NCBI GenBank assembly: GCA_013289585.1
Contig: JABCZR010000001.1
Span: 1-64,000, forward strand
Source of the DNA: Acidobacteriota bacterium
GTDB lineage: Bacteria; Acidobacteriota; Terriglobia; Acidiferrales; UBA7541
DNA: 64,000 nt
Reading direction: 5' to 3'
This document shows positions 1-9,265 of this stretch, piece by piece (position 1 is the first letter of the stretch; each line of letters opens with the position of its first letter). The notes under the pieces were generated by a model. The model was given only the letters and a program-made list of their open reading frames with translations. It was not told where the DNA came from and did not search any database. The position numbers were made by a program, and so were the translations under genes.

Positions 1-33
1 AACATCCATGCCGATATACTTCACGCTATCCAT
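1..33 (-). CDS. IS110-family transposase, N-terminal fragment (runs off left edge)
   Basis: Only 11 codons are inside the window. They read MDSVKYIGMDV on the minus strand, which matches the usual opening of IS110-family DEDD transposases (a beta strand ending in the first catalytic Asp, normally in a Y(I/V)G(M/I)D motif). A Shine-Dalgarno AAGGAG (plus-strand CTCCTT at about 43-48) sits upstream of the ATG with suitable spacing. The rest of the gene lies beyond the window edge. The identification depends on a short motif, so it is likely but not certain. Most other protein families do not begin in this way. Confidence 0.6.
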   Translation of the reverse strand, partial: MDSVKYIGMDV

Positions 34-426
34 ATACAGGGCGCTCCTTTCTGGAGGGGTTCGAGCCGAACACTCAAAACCCTACTCCAAAAGGGACGCC
101 CTTTTATATTGCGTCGCCTTACCGGACATGTACAGTATTACTTTACTTTTCCGAGTAGTGCGGTAATCACTGACCAAGTCAGCTGATGATGGACTCTCCT
201 TTGGAAGCCCCCAAACCCTTTCAAAATGCGCTTATCGGGCACTCGGTTCATTTCAGGACAAGGCTCTGCACTCAACAATCTGGCCGGAGCATTGCATGCT
301 GCGGCGGTCAGAAGTACATTATCTCTCGGCCGGGAAGTCAAAATGGATATTCCGGCTAATAACTTCTCGCATCTGTATCTTGCGACCCCCAGTCATCGAG
401 GATGGACGCGGAGAGGGAGGAATTCC
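34..426. other. Intergenic leader between IS110 fragment and L,D-transpeptidase
   Basis: No convincing gene is seen. The left half lies upstream of the minus-strand IS110 transposase and, by family precedent, could contain the element's end and its noncoding (bridge) RNA. A short hairpin, CTGAC-CAA-GTCAG, is present at 171-183. I cannot locate the insertion boundary. Short ORFs here have no family-like features. Confidence 0.4.
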
Positions 427-2169
427 GTGAGGCGATCGCGGATTTCGGTGGGTCTGGTGTTAGTGTTGCCGATTGTCGCTATCACTCTGCTGTGGAGCTA
501 CCGCATCGGCTCCGCAAGAAGCGCACGCACACAAATTGAAGCTTCCGCAAAGCCCGTCGCACCGTTTCAACAGCTCAGCTCTGACGGCCAAGGTTCGTTG
601 CGCGCCATCATCCAGGCGGGAAATCTCTCAGACTTGCGCTGGCCCGATTTCAGCGATTACGGCAAGTACGTGCAGAAATTATACGAGTCGTACGGCTTTT
701 CCCTGCCATGGGTCAGGGGAATGCAGCCGACCGCGCAGGCGCAGCAACTCATTGCACTTCTATTGAAAGCAGAGCAAGAGGGATTGTCCGCTGAGGATTA
801 CGACGGGCCGCGCTGGACCAACCGGCTCGCGGCACTCAAACCCGCCACGACGCAGCCATCAGAAGCAGATGCGGTGCGATTCGATGTCGCGCTCACCGTT
901 TGCGTGATGAGATATGTATCGGACGTTCACATCGGCAAGGTGAACCCGAAGCACTTTGACTTTGGCCTCGACGTCGAAACCAAGAAATACGACTTGTCCG
1001 AATTCCTGAAAGAAGATGTCGTGGACGCTTCCGACGTTGCCGCCGTCATGGCGAAAGTGGAACCTCCCTACCCTGGATACCAGCGTACGATTCAAGCCCT
1101 GCGTTCCTATCTGGGGTTTGCCAAGGAATATGGTGGGAATCAGCTCCCCGCTATACAAAAAACGATCGCACCAGGGGACTCCTATTCCGGCATTCCTCAA
1201 CTGATCCACTTGCTCCGGCTGGTGGGAGATCTCCCAACGGATGCAAATATTCCGGCCGATGAAACTGTATACCAGGCTCCGCTTGTGGAAGCGGTCAAGA
1301 ATTTTCAGCGGCGGCACGGCCGTACGCCGGATGGACGAATCACCACGCAAACATTGGCCGATTTGAATGTGCCTCTCACAAAACGCGTGAGACAAATGCA
1401 GCTGACTTTGGAACGCTGGCGGTGGTTGCCCGTTGGCCTCCGCACGGCCCCGATCGTCGCGAATATTCCTGAGTTTCGCCTTCGCGCTTACGACGAAAAC
1501 TTCAAGGTCGTGTTGTCGATGAATGTCGTCGTGGGGAAAGCCTATGACCACGATACCCCGGTTTTCAGCGACAGCATGCAATATGTCGTATTCCGGCCCT
1601 ACTGGAGTGTTCCCTATTCCATTGCCAAAGCTGAATTCATTCCGCACATCGCTCGCGATCCCGACTACCTGGCGAAAAAGGGATTCGAAGTGGTAAACAG
1701 CCGCCAGGAGGTCGTCACGTCGGGAACGGTCACGAGCGACATGCTCGCGCAACTCCGCTCAGGCAAACTTTTCATCCGGCAAACGCCCGGACCGAAGAAC
1801 TCACTCGGACTCGCGAAATTTATCTTCCCGAATAGTTTCAGTGTCTACATGCACGATACGCCCGCTCAGGAATTCTTCGCGAAGTCCCGTCGCGATTTCA
1901 GCCATGGCTGCATTCGTCTGGAAAAGCCCGCGGATCTGGCTGCGTGGGTCCTGCGCGACAATCCGGGCTGGGACATGGATCGCGTCCGCGCGGCCATGAA
2001 TGGAAGTCCGAATCAGCAGGTGAATCTTGCGCACCCGATTCCGGTCTTAATCGTTTATGGCACCGCTATAGTGACTGAGGACGGACTCGTTCATTTTTAC
2101 GACGACATCTACGGGCACGACGCTGCGCTCGAAAAAGTTCTTGCGAAGGGTTACCCGTATCCGGGCTAA
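427..2169 (+). CDS. YcbB/LdtD-like L,D-transpeptidase
   Basis: Forms or remodels 3-3 peptidoglycan cross-links in the periplasm. The GTG at 427 is chosen because AGGGAGG lies 6 nt before it and the protein then opens with a basic stretch and one membrane anchor (about residues 8-25). This gives about 580 aa, close to E. coli LdtD (615 aa). A peptidoglycan-binding-like segment (NFQRRHGRTPDGRI) lies near residues 285-318. The YkuD catalytic domain follows, with the SHGCIRL motif and nucleophile Cys495. An upstream ATG at 343 is in frame but has no ribosome site. The 3' end overlaps the convergent DUF882 gene by 4 nt. The family call is firm; the exact substrate is inferred. Confidence 0.9.
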   Translation: MRRSRISVGLVLVLPIVAITLLWSYRIGSARSARTQIEASAKPVAPFQQLSSDGQGSLRAIIQAGNLSDLRWPDFSDYGKYVQKLYESYGFSLPWVRGMQPTAQAQQLIALLLKAEQEGLSAEDYDGPRWTNRLAALKPATTQPSEADAVRFDVALTVCVMRYVSDVHIGKVNPKHFDFGLDVETKKYDLSEFLKEDVVDASDVAAVMAKVEPPYPGYQRTIQALRSYLGFAKEYGGNQLPAIQKTIAPGDSYSGIPQLIHLLRLVGDLPTDANIPADETVYQAPLVEAVKNFQRRHGRTPDGRITTQTLADLNVPLTKRVRQMQLTLERWRWLPVGLRTAPIVANIPEFRLRAYDENFKVVLSMNVVVGKAYDHDTPVFSDSMQYVVFRPYWSVPYSIAKAEFIPHIARDPDYLAKKGFEVVNSRQEVVTSGTVTSDMLAQLRSGKLFIRQTPGPKNSLGLAKFIFPNSFSVYMHDTPAQEFFAKSRRDFSHGCIRLEKPADLAAWVLRDNPGWDMDRVRAAMNGSPNQQVNLAHPIPVLIVYGTAIVTEDGLVHFYDDIYGHDAALEKVLAKGYPYPG

Positions 2170-2777
2170 TCGCCGGCGATGAGGCTGGCAGGGCAGTCGA
2201 AACACCACTGGCGAACGCGGCCGACGTCCACGTGGATGAAGTCTGAGCGAGGATAGTAGCCCACGCCGCCGCGACCCAGGGCGAGAGCCGCCTTGCGCAG
2301 CTTTAGCGTGTCGATGCCGGGCATGCGCAAGTCGATCGCTTCCGCTTGGATGTGAAGGCTGTTCTTGGCGACTCCCGCAGTGTGCGCGCGCAGAGACTCG
2401 TTCGTCGACGAAGTGCGGTAGCCGCAAACGATGTCGATCTCGCTATCGGCATGTCCGATCGAGGATGTGAGATCGTAAAGGATATCGTACAAACGCGGAT
2501 CGAAATGGCGAACGTCGCCTGTGCGATGATCGCGGAGGAAATAATCGAGTTGGGCGAGCGCACTTGGAATGTACTGCTCACCCCGGCGGTAAACAATATC
2601 GATTCGCTCAGCGGTGTGCGTGTTGTATAGCAGCAGGTGACGATCCCGGCCCTCTTGCGAGGACGATTGCTGAGCCGACAGCCTTCGCGATTGGGCCCGC
2701 ACGTCATCCGGCGCAGAGAGGAATAGCATTGCGCACGCAACCCATAGACAGCACGGAATTTTTATAGATTTGTGCAT
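2166..2777 (-). CDS. DUF882/YcbK-like M15 family peptidase
   Basis: Secreted or periplasmic protein of 203 aa related to E. coli MepK (YcbK), a zinc endopeptidase that cuts peptidoglycan cross-links. It has a signal peptide (residues 1-28, ending VRA-Q). The DUF882 core carries CGYRTSSTNESL, then SLHIQAEAIDLR (first metal-binding His and Asp) and FIHVDVGRVRQW (second His-x-Asp). The start is an ATG preceded by AAAGGAA. It converges on the L,D-transpeptidase gene, overlapping it by 4 nt. In E. coli ycbB and ycbK are also neighbours, which supports a shared role in 3-3 cross-link turnover. Activity on 3-3 bonds is inferred from the family. Confidence 0.88.
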   Translation of the reverse strand: MHKSIKIPCCLWVACAMLFLSAPDDVRAQSRRLSAQQSSSQEGRDRHLLLYNTHTAERIDIVYRRGEQYIPSALAQLDYFLRDHRTGDVRHFDPRLYDILYDLTSSIGHADSEIDIVCGYRTSSTNESLRAHTAGVAKNSLHIQAEAIDLRMPGIDTLKLRKAALALGRGGVGYYPRSDFIHVDVGRVRQWCFDCPASLIAGD

Positions 2778-3669
2778 TTGTTCCTTTTCAATATAATTCT
2801 AATACAAGCAGGCGCGTCGCTCATTGCTCCAAGTCAATCAGTCGCCATTCCTGCTCAAGGCTGCGCAATCGACTGGCTTTCGTCCGAAATACGGAATCAA
2901 ACGCGTCAAGTGGGCTAGATGCTTGGCGTCTACTGATTGCAGCCGCCTATGCTCTTCGTAACATGTGGTTCAGGTGGGATTTGTAGCCGGTACTGTCCAG
3001 CTTTTGCTTTGATTCTTCCTCTATTTCTTGTTACGCCTCCTTCTCAATTTCCCGCTTCTTTTCAAGTTTCCAAGTCTCTGTTTTTCAACACTTTACAATT
3101 CCATTAGAATGCTAACAACAAAGTAATTGACAACCAGTGTACTTTTGTGCTAATCTCCCTGGTGTATCCCAACTCAAATCCCTGTCTCGCACTTCTTCAC
3201 CATTTTCCCGTTTCGCATTTCCATTTCCTCTTCTCCCCTAACTCCTTTCCCCGCACATCCTTAGCAGCCCCCACCCTCTAACCTCCATCGAATCACATCC
3301 TTACAAAAAACATAGGGGGGAGGGTCTCTTTCCTTTTTTATCCTTCGCTCTTTTGCTCTCTCTTGTCACTCTTTGCATCAAGAGTGTTTCACAACTCTTT
3401 TGCTATCAAACGGATCCACACTCTTTCTAAAAAATGCCGGGGTGTCACCCCCTCCAACAATTCCCATTCCGGAACTCAGCGCGACTGGCCCCACGCGGTG
3501 GGTGGGGATTCTTCCATCGCACCAATCCCCTCCTCCTCCTTTTCCCAGCCGGCTAACGCTCAAACCTTCCAAGCTCCAAACAATCTTCTCGTCTCCTAAC
3601 CTGCAAACGATCGTTGTCCCACTCCTCCCCTTGTCTCCACCCTCATTTCTCCACTATATTTCGCGCGGC
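2778..3669. other. 892-bp noncoding stretch, strongly pyrimidine-rich on the plus strand
   Basis: No gene is supported. From about 3000 to 3660 the plus strand is dominated by C and T, with many CTTCTC, TTTCC and CCTCC runs. An open frame continues upstream of the MFS start to 3373, but its Pro/Ser/Leu-rich residues simply follow the base bias and resemble no transporter N-terminus. A plausible sigma70-type promoter (TTGACA at 3127, GCTAAT at 3149) lies inside. Confidence 0.6.
3127..3154 (+). promoter_or_regulatory. Possible sigma70-type promoter for the MFS gene
   Basis: A perfect -35 TTGACA (3127-3132) is followed after 16 nt by GCTAAT (3149-3154), with an upstream TG resembling an extended -10. 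If used, it gives a leader of about 500 nt rich in pyrimidines. The -10 is weak, so this is tentative. Confidence 0.35.
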
Positions 3670-4992
3670 ATGCCAGCCGATCAGAACGACTCTGTGAAGC
3701 AACGGGCGAATTTGCAGGCGTCCTCGGTCCCCAAAAGGCGCTGGGGCATCGCCATGCTCTTGGGTTTTGGCGTGCTCGTGAATTATTTCGACCGCGTGAA
3801 CCTCTCCGTTTCCCGGGACGCGCTGCACGCTACATTTGGGATTTCCACCGTGATGTTCGGTTACCTGCTGAGCGCCTACAACTGGACCTACGCGGTGCTG
3901 CAATTGCCTTCGGGTTTACTGCTCGATCGATTTGGCGTCAGGCGCGTGGGCATCGTCAGCACGATCGTCTGGAGTGTCGCTTCGTTCGGCGCCGCGCTCT
4001 CCACGGGCATCGGAGGCATGTTTGCGTCGCGATTTCTTCTGGGAGTCGGCGAAGCCCCGACATTCCCCGGCAATGCAAAAGCCATCGGCTACTGGTTTCC
4101 TGAAAAGGAGCGGAGCCTGGCGACGGCCATGTTTGATTCCATGGCGAAACTCGCTTCGGCCATCGGAGTTCCACTGCTGGGTCTGACGCTACTGTATTTC
4201 GGATGGCGCTGGAATTTTGCCGCCACGGGCGTCATCAGCGCGGTCTATTCCGTGCTGTTTTACTTTTTCTACCGGAACCCGAGCGAAGACAAGTTACTTA
4301 CAGACACCGAACGGGAATTTATCAAACAGGGAGGAGCTCAGCCGGAAGATCGCGCTCGGGCGGCCAAAGGCGCGCCGCTGGGCTATCTGCTGCGGCAAAG
4401 GAGAGTTTGCGGACTGGCTCTGGGATTCGCATCGTACAACTACAGCTTTTATCTTTTTCTGACCTGGCTGCCGGAATATCTGTCCGAAACTCATCACGTC
4501 GATCTTCTGCACGCCGTTCTTTATACCAGCGTGCCCTGGCTCTTTGCGGCCATCTCGGACCTCCTGATCGGCGGGTGGCTGGTGGATTCGCTCATACAGC
4601 GCGGGTGGAATGCCGTTCGCGTCCGTCAAGTGGTGCTCATTGGAGGGACAGCCCTCGGGCTGGTGATTTTAGGCGCGGCGCGAGCGCGCACTCCATTTGA
4701 GGCGGTTTTCTGGATCAGCATTGCTTTGGGCGGTTTGTCCGCGGCCTCACCGGTGGGATGGTCGATTCCATCGCTGATTTCTCCAAGAGAGAGCGTTGGA
4801 ACTTTGGGAGGGATCATGAATTTTTGCACCCAACTCTCTGCCATCGCCGCGCCGATCGTCACCGGCTACATCGTTTCCGGAACGCACTCGTTTTTCTGGG
4901 CGTTTGCAGCCGCCGCAGCATTCCTCGTGGTTGGCATCGCGGGCTACGCGTTTCTCCTGGGAAATATGGCGCCGATTCCGGAGCCCACATGA
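3670..4992 (+). CDS. MFS transporter, anion:cation symporter (ACS)-like
   Basis: Inner-membrane major facilitator of about 440 aa with roughly 12 hydrophobic segments. The first loop motif NYFDRVNLSVSRDAL is typical of the ACS group (hexuronate, glucarate and phthalate carriers). The LLDRFGVRRVG loop between TM2 and TM3 is the MFS signature. Start at ATG 3670, because the family usually begins 20-30 residues before the first helix. The 99 codons upstream are compositionally odd. The next gene, a hydroxyacid dehydrogenase, starts about 75 nt downstream on the same strand, so the two may be co-transcribed, with an organic or sugar acid as the transported substrate (inference). Confidence 0.85.
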   Translation: MPADQNDSVKQRANLQASSVPKRRWGIAMLLGFGVLVNYFDRVNLSVSRDALHATFGISTVMFGYLLSAYNWTYAVLQLPSGLLLDRFGVRRVGIVSTIVWSVASFGAALSTGIGGMFASRFLLGVGEAPTFPGNAKAIGYWFPEKERSLATAMFDSMAKLASAIGVPLLGLTLLYFGWRWNFAATGVISAVYSVLFYFFYRNPSEDKLLTDTEREFIKQGGAQPEDRARAAKGAPLGYLLRQRRVCGLALGFASYNYSFYLFLTWLPEYLSETHHVDLLHAVLYTSVPWLFAAISDLLIGGWLVDSLIQRGWNAVRVRQVVLIGGTALGLVILGAARARTPFEAVFWISIALGGLSAASPVGWSIPSLISPRESVGTLGGIMNFCTQLSAIAAPIVTGYIVSGTHSFFWAFAAAAAFLVVGIAGYAFLLGNMAPIPEPT

Positions 4993-5067
4993 CGCCGCTG
5001 TCAGACTGCGCGTGCTGGAATTTCTGCATTCTGGTTGTGTTGTAATAATGTGGCTTTTTCGACTCCG

Positions 5068-6039
5068 ATGGAAAACGACACCATTCTTGTCCTGGCCGAT
5101 CCGGCCGCGCCGCAGCTGGGTATCCTCAGGACATCGCTCGGTGGTGTGAACATAGTCGCCGGAAATTCCCCCGAAGCGTTTGTGCAATCGGCCCTCGACG
5201 CCACCGTGCTTTTTAATTGGTCGGGATCTCTCCCGCTGTTTCGAAAAGTATTTGGAATGTGCCCCAGCTTGCGCTGGGTCCATTCTCTCTCTGCGGGACT
5301 GGATAAAGCGCTGTTCCCGGAATTGCTGCAAAGCCCTGTGCCGCTCACCAATGGCAGCGGAGTCTTCAGCGCATCCCTGGGCGAGTTTGCGCTTGCCGCG
5401 ATTTTGTATTTCGCCAAGGACTTCCGACGTATGATTCGCAATCAGCAAGCCAGCGTGTGGGAACCCTTCGACGTGATGCCCGTCTCGGGCCACACCGTTG
5501 GAATCATCGGGTATGGCGACATTGGCCGCGCGATTGCCGCGAGGGTGCGGCCGCTTGGGATGACCGTTCTCGCCGTCAAACGGCATGTTTCGGCGTCGCT
5601 CGCCGCGGACCCGCTGGTGGAGCAGGTCTATGGTCCGGAGCGCCGCATCGAAATGCTTTCGCGTTGCGACTACGTGGTGGTAGCGGCGCCGTTAACTGCG
5701 GAAACGCGAGGGATGATCGGCGAGCCGGAGTTTGCCGCGATGAAGTCCACGGCCGTGGTGATCAATGTCGGCCGCGGCCCGGTGATCGAAGAGAAAGCGC
5801 TCGTCCGTGCGCTCTCGAATGGCCGGATCAAAGGCGCGGCGCTGGATGTTTTTGATCAGGAGCCCTTGCCGCAAGGCCATCCCTTCTATCAGCTCGAAAA
5901 TGTTTTGCTTTCTCCGCACTGTGCCGACCACACGCCCGACTGGCTGGACAATGCCATGCGGTTTTTCGTCGCGCAATTCGAGCGGTTCCGGAAGGGCGAG
6001 CCGTTGCTCAACGTCGTGGACAAGAAACTTGGATACTAA
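5068..6039 (+). CDS. D-isomer-specific 2-hydroxyacid dehydrogenase
   Basis: NAD(P)-dependent reductase of 2-oxoacids (glyoxylate/hydroxypyruvate reductase or phosphoglycerate-dehydrogenase-like), about 323 aa. The Rossmann motif GIIGYGDIGRAIAARV lies mid-protein. The catalytic triad of the family is visible: Arg in NVGRGPVIEE, Glu in DVFDQEPLP and His in LSPHCADHTPDW. The ATG at 5068 is chosen over an upstream TTG at 5035; neither has a strong ribosome site. It follows the ACS-type transporter, so import and reduction of a hydroxy- or keto-acid is plausible. The exact substrate cannot be read from sequence. Confidence 0.88.
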   Translation: MENDTILVLADPAAPQLGILRTSLGGVNIVAGNSPEAFVQSALDATVLFNWSGSLPLFRKVFGMCPSLRWVHSLSAGLDKALFPELLQSPVPLTNGSGVFSASLGEFALAAILYFAKDFRRMIRNQQASVWEPFDVMPVSGHTVGIIGYGDIGRAIAARVRPLGMTVLAVKRHVSASLAADPLVEQVYGPERRIEMLSRCDYVVVAAPLTAETRGMIGEPEFAAMKSTAVVINVGRGPVIEEKALVRALSNGRIKGAALDVFDQEPLPQGHPFYQLENVLLSPHCADHTPDWLDNAMRFFVAQFERFRKGEPLLNVVDKKLGY

Positions 6040-6138
6040 CTCCCAAGACTCCATCCGGACCTGCGCATTCGGCCGCATCCGTACAAGGGCAAAGCGCCTC
6101 GACTTCACGCCCGATGCCGCGAACCTCATTCGCGAACT

Positions 6139-7800
6139 TCATTTTCCTGTGTAGCTGATCCGCCAGATGGACTTCGACCCGTCGTCGGTAACCAGCAGTG
6201 AACCATCGGGAGCGACTGTTACGCCGACAGGGCGTCCCCAAACGTGTCCATTGTCCACAACGAATCCTGTCATGAAGTCCTCGTATTCGCCGCTCGCGTG
6301 TCCGGTCTGATGCAAAGGCACGCGAATCAACTCATACCCCACGCGGACTGACCGATTCCAGGAGCCATGTTCGGCAGCGAAAATATCTCCCTGATATTCC
6401 GCCGGAAATTGTTTGCCGTCATAGAAGGTGAGTTCCAGCGAAGCATTGTGCGGATGAAGAATCACATCCGGCGTGATGACCTTGTCTTTGAGCTCAGGAT
6501 GCTTGCCTTTGTGCCGTGGATCCTGGTGTCCGCCCATGTACCACCAGGGCCAGCCGTAGAAGCCGCCGTCCTGCACATGCGTAATGTAGTCCGGAACGAG
6601 ATTGTCGCCCAGCGCGTCGCGCTCGTTCACCGAGCACCACAACTCGCCCGTTTTCGAATTGACCGCCAGCCCGACGCAGTTGCGAATTCCGTAAGCATAA
6701 ATGCGCATCTCCGAACCATCGGGATTGAATTCGAGAACATCGGCTCGATTTTTTTCCGCAGGCGTAGTATCGGAGTCGTCCACATTCGAAGCTGAACCAA
6801 CGGAAACAAACATTTTTTTGCCATCCAGCGAGAACTGAATATCGCGGGTCCAATGCCCGTCTCCGGCGGGCACATCGGCAATGTGTTCCGCGGGGCCGCG
6901 CGCTTTCAAATCCCCGTTCTGGTAAGGAAAGCGCACGACCGAGCCCGTATTCCCGACATAAACCCATTGCGGATTCGGTCCCGGAGGATAGAAGTTGATG
7001 CCAAAAGGCCGGTTCAGCCCGGTGGCGAAAGTTTCCGTGCGTTCCGGCTTCCCGTCGGCGGTGATGCCGTGAAAGACGAGTATCTCCCCGCTTTTGCTTT
7101 CGGCAACAAAGAAGTCGCCGTTAGGCGCCGTGCGGATCAACCGTGGCTCTTTCAAACCCGTTGCGTACAGCTCCACCTTGAAGCCGGAAGGAACCTGGGG
7201 CCAGGCTTTCTGGGGACGCGGCACAAGTTTGGGGCTGTTGCCCGCCGAATTGGTAGCGAAGGGTGCAGGCAAGTCATTCAACGTAATCTTGCGAACAACT
7301 CCGGGCTTCTCGAAACGGTAGTCAGTGAAAGGGGCCTTGGGCGGGGGCGCGTTCACGGCAACCGCCACCGCTTCGTCGGGTGTCGTGGCCACACGCGGAG
7401 AGCCCGGTTTGGAGCCACCAAGGACTCGAACATAATTGATAATCTGCCACCTTTGCGCTCGCGGCAGGGTCTGCCAGGATGGCATGCCGTTGTTCACATC
7501 GCCTTTTGTGATGTACCAGAAAAGTTCCCCGTCAGTGGCCGACTGCGCCTTGCCCGTAGCCAGGGCGGGAATGTTTCCCGAACCTTCCCCGTTCTCGCCG
7601 TGGCAGCGCGCGCATCGGAGATGATAAGTCGCCTTCGAGGAAGCCCCCTGCTGGCCTGCATACGGATTTTTCATTTCCTTGGCCGACGCCGGAGCATTAT
7701 GAAAACTCGTCTCCTGCGCCTGCGATGCCGCGAACCCCGGAAAAAAAACCATCAGGTAAATTCCGAGTGCGCCGGCAAAGTTTCGTGTGATCCGTTTCAA
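6139..7800 (-). CDS. Cytochrome c / sorbosone dehydrogenase-like (PQQ-type) fusion
   Basis: Periplasmic protein of 553 aa. A signal peptide (about residues 1-29) is followed by a mono-heme cytochrome c domain with CARCH (Cys63-His67) and a likely axial Met in NGMPSW (about 105). The C-terminal two thirds is a soluble glucose/L-sorbosone dehydrogenase beta-propeller (GLKEPRLIRTAPNGDFFVAE, YGIRNCVGLAVN, AAEHGSWNRS). The start is TTG at 7800 with GGAGG 6 nt upstream. Family members oxidise sugars and pass electrons to the attached cytochrome. PQQ use and substrate are inferred. It converges with the hydroxyacid dehydrogenase gene. Confidence 0.87.
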   Translation of the reverse strand: MKRITRNFAGALGIYLMVFFPGFAASQAQETSFHNAPASAKEMKNPYAGQQGASSKATYHLRCARCHGENGEGSGNIPALATGKAQSATDGELFWYITKGDVNNGMPSWQTLPRAQRWQIINYVRVLGGSKPGSPRVATTPDEAVAVAVNAPPPKAPFTDYRFEKPGVVRKITLNDLPAPFATNSAGNSPKLVPRPQKAWPQVPSGFKVELYATGLKEPRLIRTAPNGDFFVAESKSGEILVFHGITADGKPERTETFATGLNRPFGINFYPPGPNPQWVYVGNTGSVVRFPYQNGDLKARGPAEHIADVPAGDGHWTRDIQFSLDGKKMFVSVGSASNVDDSDTTPAEKNRADVLEFNPDGSEMRIYAYGIRNCVGLAVNSKTGELWCSVNERDALGDNLVPDYITHVQDGGFYGWPWWYMGGHQDPRHKGKHPELKDKVITPDVILHPHNASLELTFYDGKQFPAEYQGDIFAAEHGSWNRSVRVGYELIRVPLHQTGHASGEYEDFMTGFVVDNGHVWGRPVGVTVAPDGSLLVTDDGSKSIWRISYTGK

Positions 7801-7939
7801 GAGTGTCCTCCGCGAAGGGGAAACCGAGTTTTAATCAGGAAGCCGTGAGGACGAAAAACCTACACGGCACGATCGTTCGAATCTCCTCACGATCAAAGTA
7901 GCTCACGACACAGAGCGATTTTAGCAAAAGAAGCTGGGC

Positions 7940-9265
7940 CTACAAGGTTTGAGTTGGCGCATCGGAGAGAGGAGCTCGCGGGCTCGTCCAGGCTTGCGCG
8001 TTCGAATGAAGGAGGCGGGTAACATCTCGCCGAATGTCGCCGCGCATAACGCCTCGACCGTCTTCCAGGAGAAGAACGTAACGCTCCGAAAGAATATGAG
8101 CCAGAGTCCTGCGCGTATTGCTCCATTTGTAGATGATTTGCTCGAGCACGCGCGCGTCGGAATGTTGCGGGACGAAACTGGTGCCCAGCATCTCGATTCG
8201 CTCGCGCGTAATCTCCTCTACGATGGAAGGATTATTCAGGAACCACCAGCAGCCGAAGGGCATCAGGTTGCTGAACTTTCGCGCATAAACACAAAGTTCG
8301 TGCTGGTTCTCCCGGCTGAGCACGCTCACCAGAAAACGATTCTCTGGAAACTCGCGGCACAAATTTTCCAGCGCCCGCAAGTCCGCTCTTCCCACGCCGT
8401 CACCCGCCAAACGCAGCAACGGATTGACTTGCCGGCGCACGCCAATCATGAGCGAGAGCGGCAAATCCAATTCATGGCAGGCCGGAAGCACGGCCTCCCG
8501 GAGCAATCGGTTGCCGGCGGTATCCTCAGGATATTCGAAGGTGTCCGACAGGGAAACCGCCATATACACCGGCTGCATGCGCGCATGCCAGTCCATCAAG
8601 AAACGCCGTACTTCCGCGGCGGACTTTCCAGTGGCTTGTTCGTCAACGCGATAGCCTTGACCTGCCAGCATCTGCCAGTGCGTGGACCAGTTGCACAAAA
8701 TTCGATCCAGCCGTAACGCCGCGCGAAATTGAGGGTGGCTCGCGACGTCTCTCAACCAGAATGAAGCTTCCTGGGGATCGAGTGGATCATTGGTCATCAC
8801 CACGCGATTCACGCCCGCAATTTGAAACACTCTTTGAACGTGTGCCTCGATCGGTTGCGCGCTAAAGAAAGACCTGGCCTCCGCGAGGTCCGGGCGATCC
8901 GTCGGCAGTTGGAAAGCCTTGAGCACGGCAATCACGCCGCGCGTGGCTTCCGAGATGGGGGTGTTCTCAACGAATAGAGTCTTCCAGATGGCATCTGCCT
9001 GCGCGCGTTTCGAAAGAGCCCAGTACTCTTGTGGAGTGGTATCCGCCGATCGGAAAAATTCCGCTTCGAGATAATGATAGGTCAGAAGCTCGTCGATGCC
9101 CCACAAGCCGAGCTTGCCAAACGCAGGCGGGAACAAGTGCGTGTGAATGTCGAGGATTGGAGTAGTCGCTAGTACATCGTTCACTGCCGATGGAATCTCT
9201 GCATTTTTGAGTAGTTCTCCCTCGCGCGGGACCGGAGTGCGCCGGGTATCTTGCGGTTCGATCAC
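7940..9265 (-). CDS. Uronate-isomerase-like amidohydrolase-superfamily protein
   Basis: About 441 aa, resembling the glucuronate isomerase (UxaC) branch of the metal-dependent amidohydrolases. The N-terminal metal motif DIHTHLFPP is clear, and LTYHYLEAEFF follows as in UxaC relatives. The start is GTG at 9265: its GTGA overlaps the TGA stop of the preceding DUF1330 gene and GAAGGAG lies about 11 nt upstream, implying translational coupling. Classical UxaC converts glucuronate or galacturonate to keto-sugars. Proteins of this offshoot are often annotated only as amidohydrolases, so the reaction is uncertain. The nearby ACS-type transporter and sugar dehydrogenase fit a sugar-acid theme. Confidence 0.75.
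   Translation of the reverse strand: MIEPQDTRRTPVPREGELLKNAEIPSAVNDVLATTPILDIHTHLFPPAFGKLGLWGIDELLTYHYLEAEFFRSADTTPQEYWALSKRAQADAIWKTLFVENTPISEATRGVIAVLKAFQLPTDRPDLAEARSFFSAQPIEAHVQRVFQIAGVNRVVMTNDPLDPQEASFWLRDVASHPQFRAALRLDRILCNWSTHWQMLAGQGYRVDEQATGKSAAEVRRFLMDWHARMQPVYMAVSLSDTFEYPEDTAGNRLLREAVLPACHELDLPLSLMIGVRRQVNPLLRLAGDGVGRADLRALENLCREFPENRFLVSVLSRENQHELCVYARKFSNLMPFGCWWFLNNPSIVEEITRERIEMLGTSFVPQHSDARVLEQIIYKWSNTRRTLAHILSERYVLLLEDGRGVMRGDIRRDVTRLLHSNAQAWTSPRAPLSDAPTQTL

Noticed and set aside
859-1752. 297-codon minus-strand frame inside the L,D-transpeptidase gene
   Set aside because: Shadow of the real gene; Arg/His-rich composition with no domain signature.
3373-3669. N-terminal extension of the MFS ORF by 99 codons
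   Set aside because: Residues follow the local C/T-rich base bias, no ribosome site is near 3373, and family members start close to the first helix.
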